From Metasolibacillus fluoroglycofenilyticus (lineage in GTDB: Bacteria > Bacillota > Bacilli > Bacillales_A > Planococcaceae), in assembly GCF_003049645.1 (NCBI RefSeq), contig NZ_PYWK01000004.1, positions 62,001-126,000 of the forward strand: 64,000 nucleotides of DNA, in the 5' to 3' direction. The notes below the pieces were generated by a model, which saw nothing but the letters and a program-made list of their open reading frames with translations, had not been told where the DNA came from and did no database searches. The position numbers were made by a program, and so were the translations under genes. The first letter of the stretch is position 1. Each line of letters opens with the position of its first letter. Below, in pieces: positions 45,452 through 53,455 of this stretch.

Positions 45452-46189
45452 CTAGCCCTTTCTCGCTCTTACAATTAAAAATGACGGACGGCGTAGCTCC
45501 TTTTGTATACTAGGTAATTTGTCGATGGCATCATCAGTCGGCTTTGGCTCCACTATTTTTTCAATTTGTAAACCATAATCAATTAGCGTATTCAAAACCG
45601 TTGACATTGTACGATGGTAGGTCATGACATTATCAACGAACCAATGCTGTGTACGCAAACTCTCATCTTGATAGTTATCTAAAGCAAAATGGAATATATC
45701 CCCCGCTTGATTGGTAATCCAACTATCATTTCCCTTATTCGCTGTAACAATCGGGTGCTCGATAGAAAATAGCAATATTCCATCACTTTTTAATGCTAGA
45801 CTAATCTCTTTTATAAGTTGCTGGAAATCCGCCATATAGTGGAATACTAATGAGCTACTAATAAAATCAATTGATGCAGCAGGCACTGTTAAATCCTCAA
45901 ATGCTGTTTGCTTAAAAATTAAGTTTTCATAAGTATAATTACTTTTAGCAGTAGCAATCATATTAGCCGAAATATCAATACCTGTGACATGCTTTGCACC
46001 TTGTTGAACACAAGTTGCTGCAAAGTCCCCCATCCCACAACCAATATCTAGTACAACCTTACCTCTTACCTCCGGTACAAGTGAGATAAAATAGGGCTGC
46101 TCCAACAAATTATTATAGTTATTTTCCCTAGCTCTTAATGCTTTATACTGCTGAAAAAATTTATTGTTATCATATATATTTTGCTTCAT
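45452..46189 (-). CDS. Class I SAM-dependent methyltransferase
   Basis: A 245-residue methyltransferase with motif I VVLDIGCGMGDFAATCVQQGAKHVTGIDIS near residue 45, then IDFISSSLVFHYM and ALKSDGILLFSIEHPI. These correspond to the small-molecule methyltransferase group (UbiE/Bud23-like). The C-terminal HRTMSTVLNTLIDYGLQIEKIVEP is typical of this set. The substrate is not identifiable. It follows in the same direction as the HAD gene, 40 bases upstream of it, so they may share a transcript. Confidence 0.92.
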   Translation of the reverse strand: MKQNIYDNNKFFQQYKALRARENNYNNLLEQPYFISLVPEVRGKVVLDIGCGMGDFAATCVQQGAKHVTGIDISANMIATAKSNYTYENLIFKQTAFEDLTVPAASIDFISSSLVFHYMADFQQLIKEISLALKSDGILLFSIEHPIVTANKGNDSWITNQAGDIFHFALDNYQDESLRTQHWFVDNVMTYHRTMSTVLNTLIDYGLQIEKIVEPKPTDDAIDKLPSIQKELRRPSFLIVRARKG

Positions 46190-46382
46190 CCTTGCCTCTC
46201 AATTCATCATAACGTTATAAGGTATTTGCGCAAAATTATTATCACATGCCACCGAAATTATTAATAGACTTATAATTTCATTTTTGGTAGGATGTAGATA
46301 GAGGCATGTCTTCTTTAAGTAAATAGCAAGAGTGTCTTCCTAATTCAACATCTTTTCCTTCAAATTCAATTAGTTATTTTAT
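46190..46382. other. Intergenic region before family A copy 6
   Basis: AT-rich, no gene seen; holds the promoter for the methyltransferase gene. Confidence 0.4.
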
Positions 46383-46613
46383 CAATTATGTCTTGGCGTA
46401 ATTGCGTCCTGATTTTTTCGAATTCACTCGAAAACACTCCTTCAAAATCTGCGACGTCCGCCGAAGGCTTTATCGCCCGCTGAAACAGCTCTAATGCTCG
46501 CACCATCTATAGAGTCCCTGTCGCCCAAATAAGATTTGTCGCTACGCTTTCCGTATAGAAAACATGTGCTCTTGCGGTTACTCGTCACAGAAAACATCAC
46601 TGAAAGAAGTTAA
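46383..46613 (+). repeat. Repeat family A, copy 6, carrying a nested family C motif
   Basis: Left palindrome CAATTATGTC-TTG-GCGTAATTG and TCTGCGACGTCCGCCGAAGGC, ending ACTGAAAGAAGTTAA. Between them lies an inverted family C motif with ACATGTGCTCTTGCGGTTACTC (46563 onward, shown here in part). It stops one base before the TetR gene stop codon. Confidence 0.8.
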
Positions 46614-46614
46614 T

Positions 46615-47211
46615 CTATAAATCTCTATCTTCCCCCGAAACAACCTTAACTTCCCCAAGAGACATCGTGTGTAAAAATGCTAATCTTTCTGCCATTTCTT
46701 TAGGGGTACTTTTGAAGCCCTGCTTAATCCAATAAATGAATAAACCTAAAAATGCATATGTTTCATACGAATTGATTGCCTCTATATCAAACCACACTTT
46801 TTCTGGCAAGCTCAAATCTTTGCGGCTAATGCTGCCAATTGTTTCACAAAAGATGTTTTGAGAGCCTGGAATAACTTCCCCCATCAGCATAAGTGAAAAG
46901 ATAAATTGATTGTTATAGACAAATTCAAAAATGGGAATGGTTGGTGTAGGGTCAGCTAATGTAAACGATTTTTTCCCTTTGTAGCTATCACGATAATATT
47001 GTGCCAGCTCGTCTAAATAGTCCTTAAAAATATCTGCTAGTAGCTGCATGCTATCTTCATAATGTGAATAAAATGTGACGCGATTACATCCTGCTACTTT
47101 TGCAATTTCTGTAATAGAAATATCTTTAAAATCTTTTTCCTTTAATAAAAATAACATAGCATCCTTTAATTTTTTACGTGTCCTTACTATTCGTCGGTCT
47201 TCTATTGTCAT
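46615..47211 (-). CDS. TetR-family regulator
   Basis: About 198 residues. The N-terminal helix-turn-helix RTRKKLKDAMLFLLKEKDFKDISITEIAKVAGCNRVTFYSHYEDS is typical of TetR. The C-terminal ligand domain resembles the TetR_C_7 type (FIFSLMLMGEVIP, YETYAFLGLFIYWIKQGFKSTPKEMAERL). ATG at 47209-47211 (MTIEDRR) has AGGTGAT 8 bases upstream. It is divergent from a short-chain dehydrogenase gene whose promoter overlaps a palindrome, so that gene is the likely target. The family A repeat ends at its stop codon. Confidence 0.92.
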   Translation of the reverse strand: MTIEDRRIVRTRKKLKDAMLFLLKEKDFKDISITEIAKVAGCNRVTFYSHYEDSMQLLADIFKDYLDELAQYYRDSYKGKKSFTLADPTPTIPIFEFVYNNQFIFSLMLMGEVIPGSQNIFCETIGSISRKDLSLPEKVWFDIEAINSYETYAFLGLFIYWIKQGFKSTPKEMAERLAFLHTMSLGEVKVVSGEDRDL

Positions 47212-47337
47212 TGCTAAAATCACCTAATTTCATACAAGCTTTGTACAAATTATAACATGATTCAATTGCATTTCGATTGACAACAAAGATGGCGAATATT
47301 AAGAAATGATTGTCTTCTTAAAACGAGGGATTTTAAA

Positions 47338-47376
47338 TTGACATTCCCCACTCAATTCTGTTAATTTACAATTGTA
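47338..47376 (+). promoter_or_regulatory. SDR promoter with palindromic operator candidate
   Basis: A perfect -35 TTGACA (47338-47343) is followed by a weak -10 near 47361-47367, then the 10-base palindrome TACAATTGTA at 47367-47376. This is a plausible TetR-type operator. Confidence 0.5.
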
Positions 47377-47444
47377 GTTTATTTATACTTACCATTTGCA
47401 AGAGTGATTTTAATTTTATTATTACACTTAGGAGGAGTTTTACT

Positions 47445-48179
47445 ATGGCTCGTTTAGAAGGTAAAGTTGCAATTATTACTGGTGCTGCACAAGGTATGGG
47501 CGCTTCACATGCAAAATTATTTGTTGAAGAAGGTGCAAAGGTTGTTATCACTGACTTAAACGAAGAAAAGGGACAAGCATTAGCTGCTGAATTAGGTGAA
47601 AATGCAGTTTTTGTTAAACAAAACGTAGCAAGTGAAGAGGACTGGGCAGCAGTTGTTGCGAAAGCAGAGGACGCTTTTGGTCCGGTAAATGTTTTAGTAA
47701 ACAATGCGGGTATCACAATGGCAAAGTCAATACTGGAAACTACTGCTGAAGAATACCGTCGCATCGTAGAAATTAACCAAGTATCTGTATTTTTAGGTAC
47801 AAAGGCAGTCATCCCTTCAATGCAAAAATCTGGTAGCGGCTCAATTGTTAATATTTCTTCCTTAAATGGCTTAGTTGCTGGTGCAATTGGCTATACAGAT
47901 ACAAAATTTGCTGTGCGTGGCATGACAAAAGCAGCAGCAATCGAAGGCGCTCATTACAATATACGTGTAAATTCTGTACACCCAGGTGTAATTGCTACAC
48001 CAATGGTTGTGCAAGAGGATACGAAGGCAGCGGTAGAAGAATTTGCAAAGCATATCCCACTACAACGTGTTGCACAGCCTGAGGAGGTTTCAAAAATGGT
48101 ACTATTTTTAGCCTCTGATGAATCAAGCTACTCTACAGGCTCTGAGTTCATCATTGATGGTGGTATTTCTGCACGCTAG
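47445..48179 (+). CDS. Short-chain dehydrogenase/reductase
   Basis: A 244-residue classical SDR. The NAD(P) motif is TGAAQGMGASHA near residue 12, followed by NNAG near residue 86. The catalytic Ser lies in NISSLNG (about 138) and YTDTK gives Tyr150 and Lys154. The C-terminal SVHPGVIATPM and GSEFIIDGG are standard. An Asp after the second strand (VVITDLNEE) suggests NAD rather than NADP. Often annotated as glucose-1-dehydrogenase or a 3-alpha-hydroxysteroid-like enzyme, but the substrate is uncertain. Divergent from the TetR gene. Confidence 0.94.
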   Translation: MARLEGKVAIITGAAQGMGASHAKLFVEEGAKVVITDLNEEKGQALAAELGENAVFVKQNVASEEDWAAVVAKAEDAFGPVNVLVNNAGITMAKSILETTAEEYRRIVEINQVSVFLGTKAVIPSMQKSGSGSIVNISSLNGLVAGAIGYTDTKFAVRGMTKAAAIEGAHYNIRVNSVHPGVIATPMVVQEDTKAAVEEFAKHIPLQRVAQPEEVSKMVLFLASDESSYSTGSEFIIDGGISAR

Positions 48180-48190
48180 TAGCTAACTAT

Positions 48191-48264
48191 CAATTACATC
48201 TCGGCGAAATTGCATCGGGATTTTGATTCAGTGTATTTGGGACACCGACTGAATTAAGATAAAT
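48191..48264 (+). repeat. Repeat family A, copy 7 (short deletion form)
   Basis: Has the left palindrome CAATTACATC-TCG-GCGAAATTG, then passes after about 30 bases to a right-end remnant ACTGAATTAAGA. It follows the SDR stop codon closely. Confidence 0.6.
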
Positions 48265-48367
48265 GGAATATAGGGCTATCATGTCGATTCGAAAAAGCAT
48301 ATGTTTTTTCGAATCGACTTTTTAGATTTGCTACATAAAAAAATAAGCCCTCTGTAATAGCTTTTGT

Positions 48368-48459
48368 CAATTACTTCTTAGCTAACTTTAGTCCAGATTT
48401 TTTGGGGCTTGCTCGAAATTTCATCTTCAAAAACGGTAACACCCACTGAAAGAAGTTAA
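48368..48459 (+). repeat. Repeat family A, copy 8 (92-base deletion form)
   Basis: Left end TCAATTACTTCTTAGC, then TTTAGTCCAGATTTTTTGGGG, and the right end CACTGAAAGAAGTTAA. It lacks the whole centre. Confidence 0.72.
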
Positions 48460-48516
48460 AAGTTATTACTTCCTAAATTAAGAAAAAGGAGTTCATAAAA
48501 GTAATATTCAAAAAAC

Positions 48517-48678
48517 ATGGTCAACCATACAAAAAAAGCCTATGAGCAATTTGCGAAGGAAGGCTATTTAGAAAGTAATTTATTATTTGAATTACAGCCA
48601 GAAGGAACACACGATGTTTGTTTCTTTAGCACATACTTTATTAATGCACTTCGTTGGTTATATAGCACGGTCAATTAA
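48517..48678 (+). pseudogene. 53-codon fragment, possibly of a TetR-type regulator C-terminus
   Basis: Frame MVNHTKKAYEQFAKEGYLE...FFSTYFINALRWLYSTVN from ATG 48517 to TAA 48678. No ribosome binding site lies at proper distance (AAAGGAG is over 20 bases away), and a stop lies just upstream in frame. The ending resembles the last helices of TetR-family proteins, so it looks like a gene remnant. It lies between a family A copy and the dihydrouridine synthase gene. Confidence 0.45.
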
Positions 48679-48774
48679 AGGTAATGGAAAGATTCAAGTC
48701 AATTAACTGTGCAGAAAGAAAATAAGTATGGTATCTTTTTGCAAGATAGAGTTTTAAAAGAGAGGATTTTATCA

Positions 48775-49746
48775 ATGAAGCAAAGTAATTTTTGGCTTGA
48801 TTTACCGCGACCATTTTTTATATTAGCACCAATGGAGGAAGTAACGGACGTTGTATTTCGACATGTTATTGCGGAGGCAGGTCGCCCAGATGTATTTTTT
48901 ACGGAATTCACTAATACAGCGAGCTACTGTCATCCAAATGGCGTCGACAGTTTACAAAGTCGTTTAGCTTTTACAGATGATGAGCAGCCGATTGTAGCTC
49001 ATATTTGGGGTGACACTCCAGAACATTTCAGGCAAATGAGCATTGGTATGAAGGAGCTCGGCTTTAAAGGCGTCGACATTAATATGGGCTGTCCCGTTGA
49101 TAATGTAGCAGAAAAAGGAAAAGGAGCAGGCTTAATTCTTCGCCCTGAGCTTGCTGCCGAAATTATTCAAGCTGCCAAAGCGGGTGGATTGCCTGTTAGC
49201 GTTAAAACAAGACTAGGCTTTACGGAAATAGAAGAATGGCGCGAATGGCTTACGCACCTTTTCAAACAAAATATCGCCAACCTTTCTATTCATCTTCGTA
49301 CGCGAAAAGAGATGAGCAAAGTGGCCGCGCATTGGGAGCTAATTGCAGACATTAAAAAATTGCGTGATGAAATAGCACCCGATACATTGCTAACGATTAA
49401 TGGTGACATTCCTAATCGCGCTAAAGGACTTGAACTAGCTCAGCAATACGGTATTGATGGTGTTATGATTGGACGTGGTGTCTTTACAAACCCTTTTGCC
49501 TTTGAAAAGGAACTAAAGGAGCATAACACGTCAGAATATCTTCGTTTACTGCACTTACATCTCGACTTATACGAGCATTACTCAAAGCAATTTGAGACAC
49601 GCTCATTTAAAGCATTGCAACGCTTCTTTAAAATATATGTACGCGACTTCAAAGGAGCAAGCCAACTAAGAAATCAACTAATGAACGCTAATTCCCTTGA
49701 GGAAGTACGTGAGTTATTAAAAGCATTTGCAAGTGAAGAGAAATAG
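48775..49746 (+). CDS. tRNA-dihydrouridine synthase
   Basis: FMN-dependent reductase converting uridine to dihydrouridine in tRNA. About 323 residues. The N-terminus [19 protein letters not shown] is followed by [13 protein letters not shown], with the catalytic Cys and its neighbouring motif. [21 protein letters not shown] and NGDIPNR follow, and [16 protein letters not shown] ends the barrel. The C-terminal helical domain completes the fold. ATG 48775 has AGAGGA 8 bases upstream; the GTG at 48709 is too far out. A perfect terminator hairpin follows. Confidence 0.94.
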   Translation: MKQSNFWLDLPRPFFILAPMEEVTDVVFRHVIAEAGRPDVFFTEFTNTASYCHPNGVDSLQSRLAFTDDEQPIVAHIWGDTPEHFRQMSIGMKELGFKGVDINMGCPVDNVAEKGKGAGLILRPELAAEIIQAAKAGGLPVSVKTRLGFTEIEEWREWLTHLFKQNIANLSIHLRTRKEMSKVAAHWELIADIKKLRDEIAPDTLLTINGDIPNRAKGLELAQQYGIDGVMIGRGVFTNPFAFEKELKEHNTSEYLRLLHLHLDLYEHYSKQFETRSFKALQRFFKIYVRDFKGASQLRNQLMNANSLEEVRELLKAFASEEK

Positions 49747-49768
49747 AAAATTTATCGTAAATGGAAGG

Positions 49769-49807
49769 GGGTATTCAGAAAATTGCATTGCTGATTTCTG
49801 AATACCC
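49769..49807 (+). terminator. Terminator after dihydrouridine synthase gene
   Basis: Perfect 13-bp stem GGGTATTCAGAAA (49769-49781) with TTTCTGAATACCC (49795-49807), then TTATCTCTGTC. Confidence 0.82.
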
Positions 49808-49895
49808 TTATCTCTGTCTTTTAGTCACTTCATTTGATATGTCTTTAATCTAAATGTAATGCACAAAGGCTAAATTTTAAAAAATACATTTATAT

Positions 49896-50155
49896 AAATT
49901 ACGCCCCGATTTTTCTAGCTAATCAGTAGAAGTTAACCGCTGTGACATCCACCATAAGCTTTATCCCAACACGATGTTAGTCACTCAGTCGTTACCTCAG
50001 TATACGATGTTCTTAGACTAAGTTCCTCCTTATCAGTGAGTGTTAGGACACTAGCTAAAATAATGCTTGTATTCATCTCGCCATCTATAGAGGTAGGAGA
50101 GCTCCGTACCTGTCGACTTGCTATCGGTACAGAAAACATTCCTGAAAGAAATTAA
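49896..50155 (+). repeat. Repeat family A, copy 9
   Basis: About 260 bases colinear with copy 3: CTGTGACATCCACC, AACACGATGTTAGTCACTC, the central ACTCAGTC...GACTAAGT, then the right-end hairpin TCTCGCCATC...GGTAGGAGAG and CCTGAAAGAAATTAA. The left palindrome is damaged, and a family C-like segment (CCGTACCTGTCG...CGGTACAG) lies inside the right end. It sits after the ogt terminator. Confidence 0.8.
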
Positions 50156-50162
50156 AACAAAA

Positions 50163-50187
50163 AAGAACGAGCCTTTTAAGACTCGTC
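50163..50187 (-). terminator. Terminator overlapping the ogt stop codon
   Basis: The stem GGACGAG/CTCGTTC on the minus strand has a TTCTTTTTTG tail; the last ogt codons form one arm of the stem. Confidence 0.65.
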
Positions 50188-50655
50188 CCTTTTCATAGAT
50201 TGTTCATGCTGAAGCAGCCATTCCTTCCTCCACAAACCGCCCGCATAGCCTGTTAGCTTTCCATTAGAGCTGATAATCCGGTGACAGGGCACAACAATGC
50301 TAAGCTTATTTTTGCCATTTGCACTCCCTACAGCTCTAATAGCTTTTTCATTTTCAATAGCAACCGCAATATCCTTATAAGATGCCGTTTCAGCATACGG
50401 TATTGCTGTTAAAGCACACCACACTCTTTTTTGAAACTCAGTTCCTTCAAATTGATATGGGAATGTAAAGTCTTGGCGTAGCCCCTTAAAATACTCATCA
50501 AGCTGATTGTAGCATGCTGTTAAAATCGGCGATGCCTCAGTTTGTTCTGCATCATCCTTTTCGGAAAAGAGTATAGAAATAATCGCTGCATCTGTTCCCA
50601 TTATTTCAATTGTGCCAAGAGGTGATTCATAGTATAATTTATATTTTTTCTCCAT
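50176..50655 (-). CDS. ogt: Methylated-DNA--[protein]-cysteine S-methyltransferase
   Basis: Suicide repair protein that takes the alkyl group from O6-alkylguanine onto its Cys. About 159 residues. The acceptor Cys124 lies in IVVPCHRIISSNGKLTGYAGG. The DNA-binding helix region FQKRVWCALTAIPYAETASYKDIA and AIRAVGSANGKN match the family. ATG 50655 (MEKKYKLYYE) has GTGGAGG upstream; a longer frame would lie inside alkA. It overlaps alkA by 17 bases and is the last gene of the alkylation-repair operon, equivalent to adaB of B. subtilis. Confidence 0.95.
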   Translation of the reverse strand: MEKKYKLYYESPLGTIEIMGTDAAIISILFSEKDDAEQTEASPILTACYNQLDEYFKGLRQDFTFPYQFEGTEFQKRVWCALTAIPYAETASYKDIAVAIENEKAIRAVGSANGKNKLSIVVPCHRIISSNGKLTGYAGGLWRKEWLLQHEQSMKRDES

Positions 50656-51535
50656 ATAATGACCTCCACAAATAAAAGGTTGCATATCCCTGCCAGCCTT
50701 GCCAATTAGCCGCATACGCCTCTATTTGATTTATTGTTGGTTTTTCTTCAAGATGTAAAAGAGCTTTTAATGCATTATGAAGACCCACATCTGTAATTGG
50801 AAAAGCAGCGCTTTGATGTAGGCATCGCATCATCACATAATTTGCCGACCATGCGCCAATACCTCTTATTGATGTTAACGATTTTTCTATATCCTTCATT
50901 TCTAATAATTTTTCTTTCGAAAGATTGCCATTCACTATTTCCCGCGCAATGTTAATAATATATTCAGCCTTTCTTGTAGTGAATTGAAGCTGCTTCAAGT
51001 CCTCTACAGTCAAGTCTGCTATTTTTCCAGCTGTAGGGAATTGCCAAAACTGTTTCCCCTCAAAAATCACATACTCTCCAAATTTTTCAATCAATCGTTT
51101 CTTTAATGTGTAAGCAAATGTTAAATTAATTTGTTGACCTGTAATTGCCCAAACAAATGCCTCAAATAAATCTGGAATACACACAATCCTTAAACCGTAA
51201 TATTTTTCAACAAGTGGCTTGAGTATTTTATCTTGGCTAGCCAATTGATAAAAACCCTCTAAATTTTGTTCCAAATCAAACCACTCCCAAATATACTGTG
51301 CTACTTTTTTACGTTCAGCTGCGGGTGGAACCCCCATCGGAAATTCAATCTTTATGCGATGATTTACTGATGTCACTTTACATAAAGTTTCACTTATTAC
51401 TTTATATATGGAACTATCTGTTATTTGGTGGAGCACCTCTAAATTTGATCTATCTAAATAAACTAAACACGCATCAAAATTAAATTGTTTAGGAGGCAAG
51501 ACTTCGAAATAAGATTCGGAATCAATCCATTGCAT
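50639..51535 (-). CDS. alkA: DNA-3-methyladenine glycosylase II (AlkA)
   Basis: Removes 3-methyladenine and other alkylated bases. A 298-residue HhH-GPD protein with an N-terminal AlkA domain. The core AFVWAITGQQINLTFAYTLKKRLIEKFG lies near residue 126, the helix-hairpin-helix SIRGIGAWSANYVMMRCL near residue 222, and the catalytic Asp249 in AAFPITDVGLHNA. It overlaps both neighbours by 14-17 bases, so the operon is tightly coupled. Confidence 0.94.
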   Translation of the reverse strand: MQWIDSESYFEVLPPKQFNFDACLVYLDRSNLEVLHQITDSSIYKVISETLCKVTSVNHRIKIEFPMGVPPAAERKKVAQYIWEWFDLEQNLEGFYQLASQDKILKPLVEKYYGLRIVCIPDLFEAFVWAITGQQINLTFAYTLKKRLIEKFGEYVIFEGKQFWQFPTAGKIADLTVEDLKQLQFTTRKAEYIINIAREIVNGNLSKEKLLEMKDIEKSLTSIRGIGAWSANYVMMRCLHQSAAFPITDVGLHNALKALLHLEEKPTINQIEAYAANWQGWQGYATFYLWRSLYGEKI

Positions 51536-52094
51536 TTTGGAATTCCTTTCTATATTCGCTCGGCGAACAGCTTTTTAAGCTTCGGAACACTTTATAAAAA
51601 TTAGAAGGGCTTTGAAAGCCAACCTCATAGCAAATCTCCAAATTCGTTAATTTGCTACTTTTAAGAAGATAGGCAGCTTTATCAATGCGTATTTTCTCCA
51701 AATATGTGCGTGGTGTCTCAGAAGTTTCTTGTTTAAATAAACGCTCTAAATAATAAGGACTTAAGCCAATCTGCCTTGCTATATCCTTCAAGCTTAAATT
51801 TTGCTTATAATGATTAACTAGAAATGTGATAATATTTTTTACAACCTCAATATGCGGTGAATGCTCGATTTCAGGCTGACATCGTTTACATGGACGATAG
51901 CCTGCTTCTTCAACAGCCCTTTTATCATCATAAAACTCCACATTTATCTTTTTAGGCTTCCTTGACCTGCAGGAAGGGCGACAGTATATTTTCGTCGTTT
52001 TTACTGCAGTGAAAAATAAACCATCATATTTTCGGTCACAAGCCATAATTTTTTCCCACATTTCTTCAAATGTTAGGTCAATATTGGTCACCAT
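51522..52094 (-). CDS. adaA: Adaptive-response regulator AdaA (Ada N-terminal domain plus AraC)
   Basis: Methylphosphotriester-DNA repair protein that becomes a transcription activator when its Cys is methylated. The zinc site Cys38, Cys42 (YCRPSCRSR), Cys69 and Cys72 (PCKRCQPE) match E. coli Ada numbering exactly. Two AraC helix-turn-helix motifs follow (LSLKDIARQIGLSPYYLERLFKQET and TNLEICYEVGFQSPSNFYKVFRSL). Length 190. It lacks the O6-methyltransferase domain, which is the separate ogt gene. First gene of adaA-alkA-ogt; it is expected to activate its own operon after DNA methylation. Confidence 0.95.
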   Translation of the reverse strand: MVTNIDLTFEEMWEKIMACDRKYDGLFFTAVKTTKIYCRPSCRSRKPKKINVEFYDDKRAVEEAGYRPCKRCQPEIEHSPHIEVVKNIITFLVNHYKQNLSLKDIARQIGLSPYYLERLFKQETSETPRTYLEKIRIDKAAYLLKSSKLTNLEICYEVGFQSPSNFYKVFRSLKSCSPSEYRKEFQNAMD

Positions 52095-52210
52095 ATAATC
52101 TACCGCTCCTTCCGCATCAAGTTAATTGCATTCATTTTATCAGGAAACCGCTCTTCATTTCATCCTTATTCTTGCTATTATGGTCGCCAAAAAGGAATTC
52201 CTTTTCAAAC

Positions 52211-52410
52211 GATGAGGTTGTCTGAAAAGCCTATTTCATTTTGATACCGCAGGTTTTCATTGCTCCATTTTTATCGAAGATAGACACTGCTAAAGCTAAT
52301 GTTCATCACGTTTTTAAAGATGTCTTCTCTATATAGTTGAGTCAATATTTTGTCAATTATCATCGCCACTGTCCAAAATGCCGGCTATGTACGGCTTTTT
52401 GGACGCCCCG
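52211..52410 (+). repeat. Repeat family B, copy 3
   Basis: Diverged copy: TTGTCTGAAAAGCC at the start, GCTAAAGCTAATGTTCATC in the middle, and the end hairpin GTCCAAAA-T-GCCG...CGGC-TTTTTGGAC at 52371-52403. The end overlaps the last codons of the WYL regulator gene. Confidence 0.85.
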
Positions 52411-53346
52411 GTGAAATGCCTCTCGTAAACTAGTTAAAACTGCTTGTGGCACTTCTTTTATCGTTATATCTTTCCCCAAAAAAAGGAGCCAATTTGTTAG
52501 CTCTTCTAATTCATCTGCATTGTTTATATCGATGTAGGTTTCCAGCATCGCTGTCGTTTGGAAGGGATTCGTATAGGTAAGGGAAAATTTTAGAGGATGG
52601 TATTTTTTAAATTGAGCAATTGCCCTTGGACCTAGCTCTAAAATAAGATTAATTTCTTCCTCCTGCTTACTTAACTTTTCTAAAATTTTTTTCTTATTTA
52701 ACTGTTTTTTCATAGAGGCTGGCTCTACATCTATCAGCTTATCCACCGAAAAAATTCTTCTCTTTTCCTCCTTTAAATCAAAGCCTTCGATAAACCATAA
52801 CCCCTTTTCATGATAAAGATGCAAAAGATAAATGGTATATTGCCCCTCTTTGACAGTGAGCTGTAAACAGCTATCTAAAAGAATGATTTGAATCAGCTTT
52901 TCTAATATTGGATGTGGCAAATCAGATAGCTCTAGTAAATCGGGATTGTTTGGATTCGTTCCTTCAAAAAGCAAAATTTGATTTAATAGTACAAGGTCAT
53001 CTTGCTGTGTTTCCGATATAAGCCCTAGTAATTTTTCAGCTAAGGATTGTCGGCTTTTTAAATAAGGGAGCTGTTGATTTCTCGTTGCCATAAAAGCAAT
53101 AAAAAGTGCTTTAATTTCGTTATCAGTAAAGCGAACATTGGGTAAAATAGAATTATTCATTACAAAATAGCCGCCCGCTCTTCCCACCTCAGCATCAAGT
53201 GGCATACCCATTGCCTCAATTTCTCGAATATCGCGAATAGCTGTCGCACGAGAAATATTAAATTCCCGCATAATTTCAGAAATTGTAAAATGGGAGCGAT
53301 TGTTGATATACCGCATAATGACATTAATCCGTTCTACTTTTTTCAT
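52360..53346 (-). CDS. YafY-like transcription regulator (HTH_11 plus WYL-type domain)
   Basis: A 328-residue regulator. The N-terminal helix-turn-helix (ERINVIMRYINNRSHFTISEIMREFNISRATAIRDIREIEAMG) is of DeoR/HTH_11 type. A WYL-like domain follows (about 150-240: YTIYLLHLYHEKGLWFIEGFDLKEEKRRIFSVDKL), then the C-terminal WCX extension. The last 16 residues (GVQKAVHSRHFGQWR) are encoded by family B repeat copy 3, which also supplies the stop codon. ATG 53346 has AGGAGGGC upstream. It is divergent from the effector-binding protein gene and likely controls it. Confidence 0.88.
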   Translation of the reverse strand: MKKVERINVIMRYINNRSHFTISEIMREFNISRATAIRDIREIEAMGMPLDAEVGRAGGYFVMNNSILPNVRFTDNEIKALFIAFMATRNQQLPYLKSRQSLAEKLLGLISETQQDDLVLLNQILLFEGTNPNNPDLLELSDLPHPILEKLIQIILLDSCLQLTVKEGQYTIYLLHLYHEKGLWFIEGFDLKEEKRRIFSVDKLIDVEPASMKKQLNKKKILEKLSKQEEEINLILELGPRAIAQFKKYHPLKFSLTYTNPFQTTAMLETYIDINNADELEELTNWLLFLGKDITIKEVPQAVLTSLREAFHRGVQKAVHSRHFGQWR

Positions 53347-53400
53347 TATGCCCTCCTAAACAGTATCATTTTTTGATATGATTAAACGCTATTATAAGTA

Positions 53401-53429
53401 TATCAAATGAAAGCTCAAGTCATTTGATA
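53401..53429. promoter_or_regulatory. Inverted repeat between WYL regulator and effector-binding gene
   Basis: Perfect 10-bp inverted repeat TATCAAATGA (53401-53410) and TCATTTGATA (53420-53429) with a 9-base spacer, downstream of a TATAAG -10 candidate. A further TATCATTTTTTGATA lies at about 53364. Likely operator of the divergent regulator. Confidence 0.6.
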
Positions 53430-53455
53430 AAATTCAAAAAAGGCAGGTTATAAAC

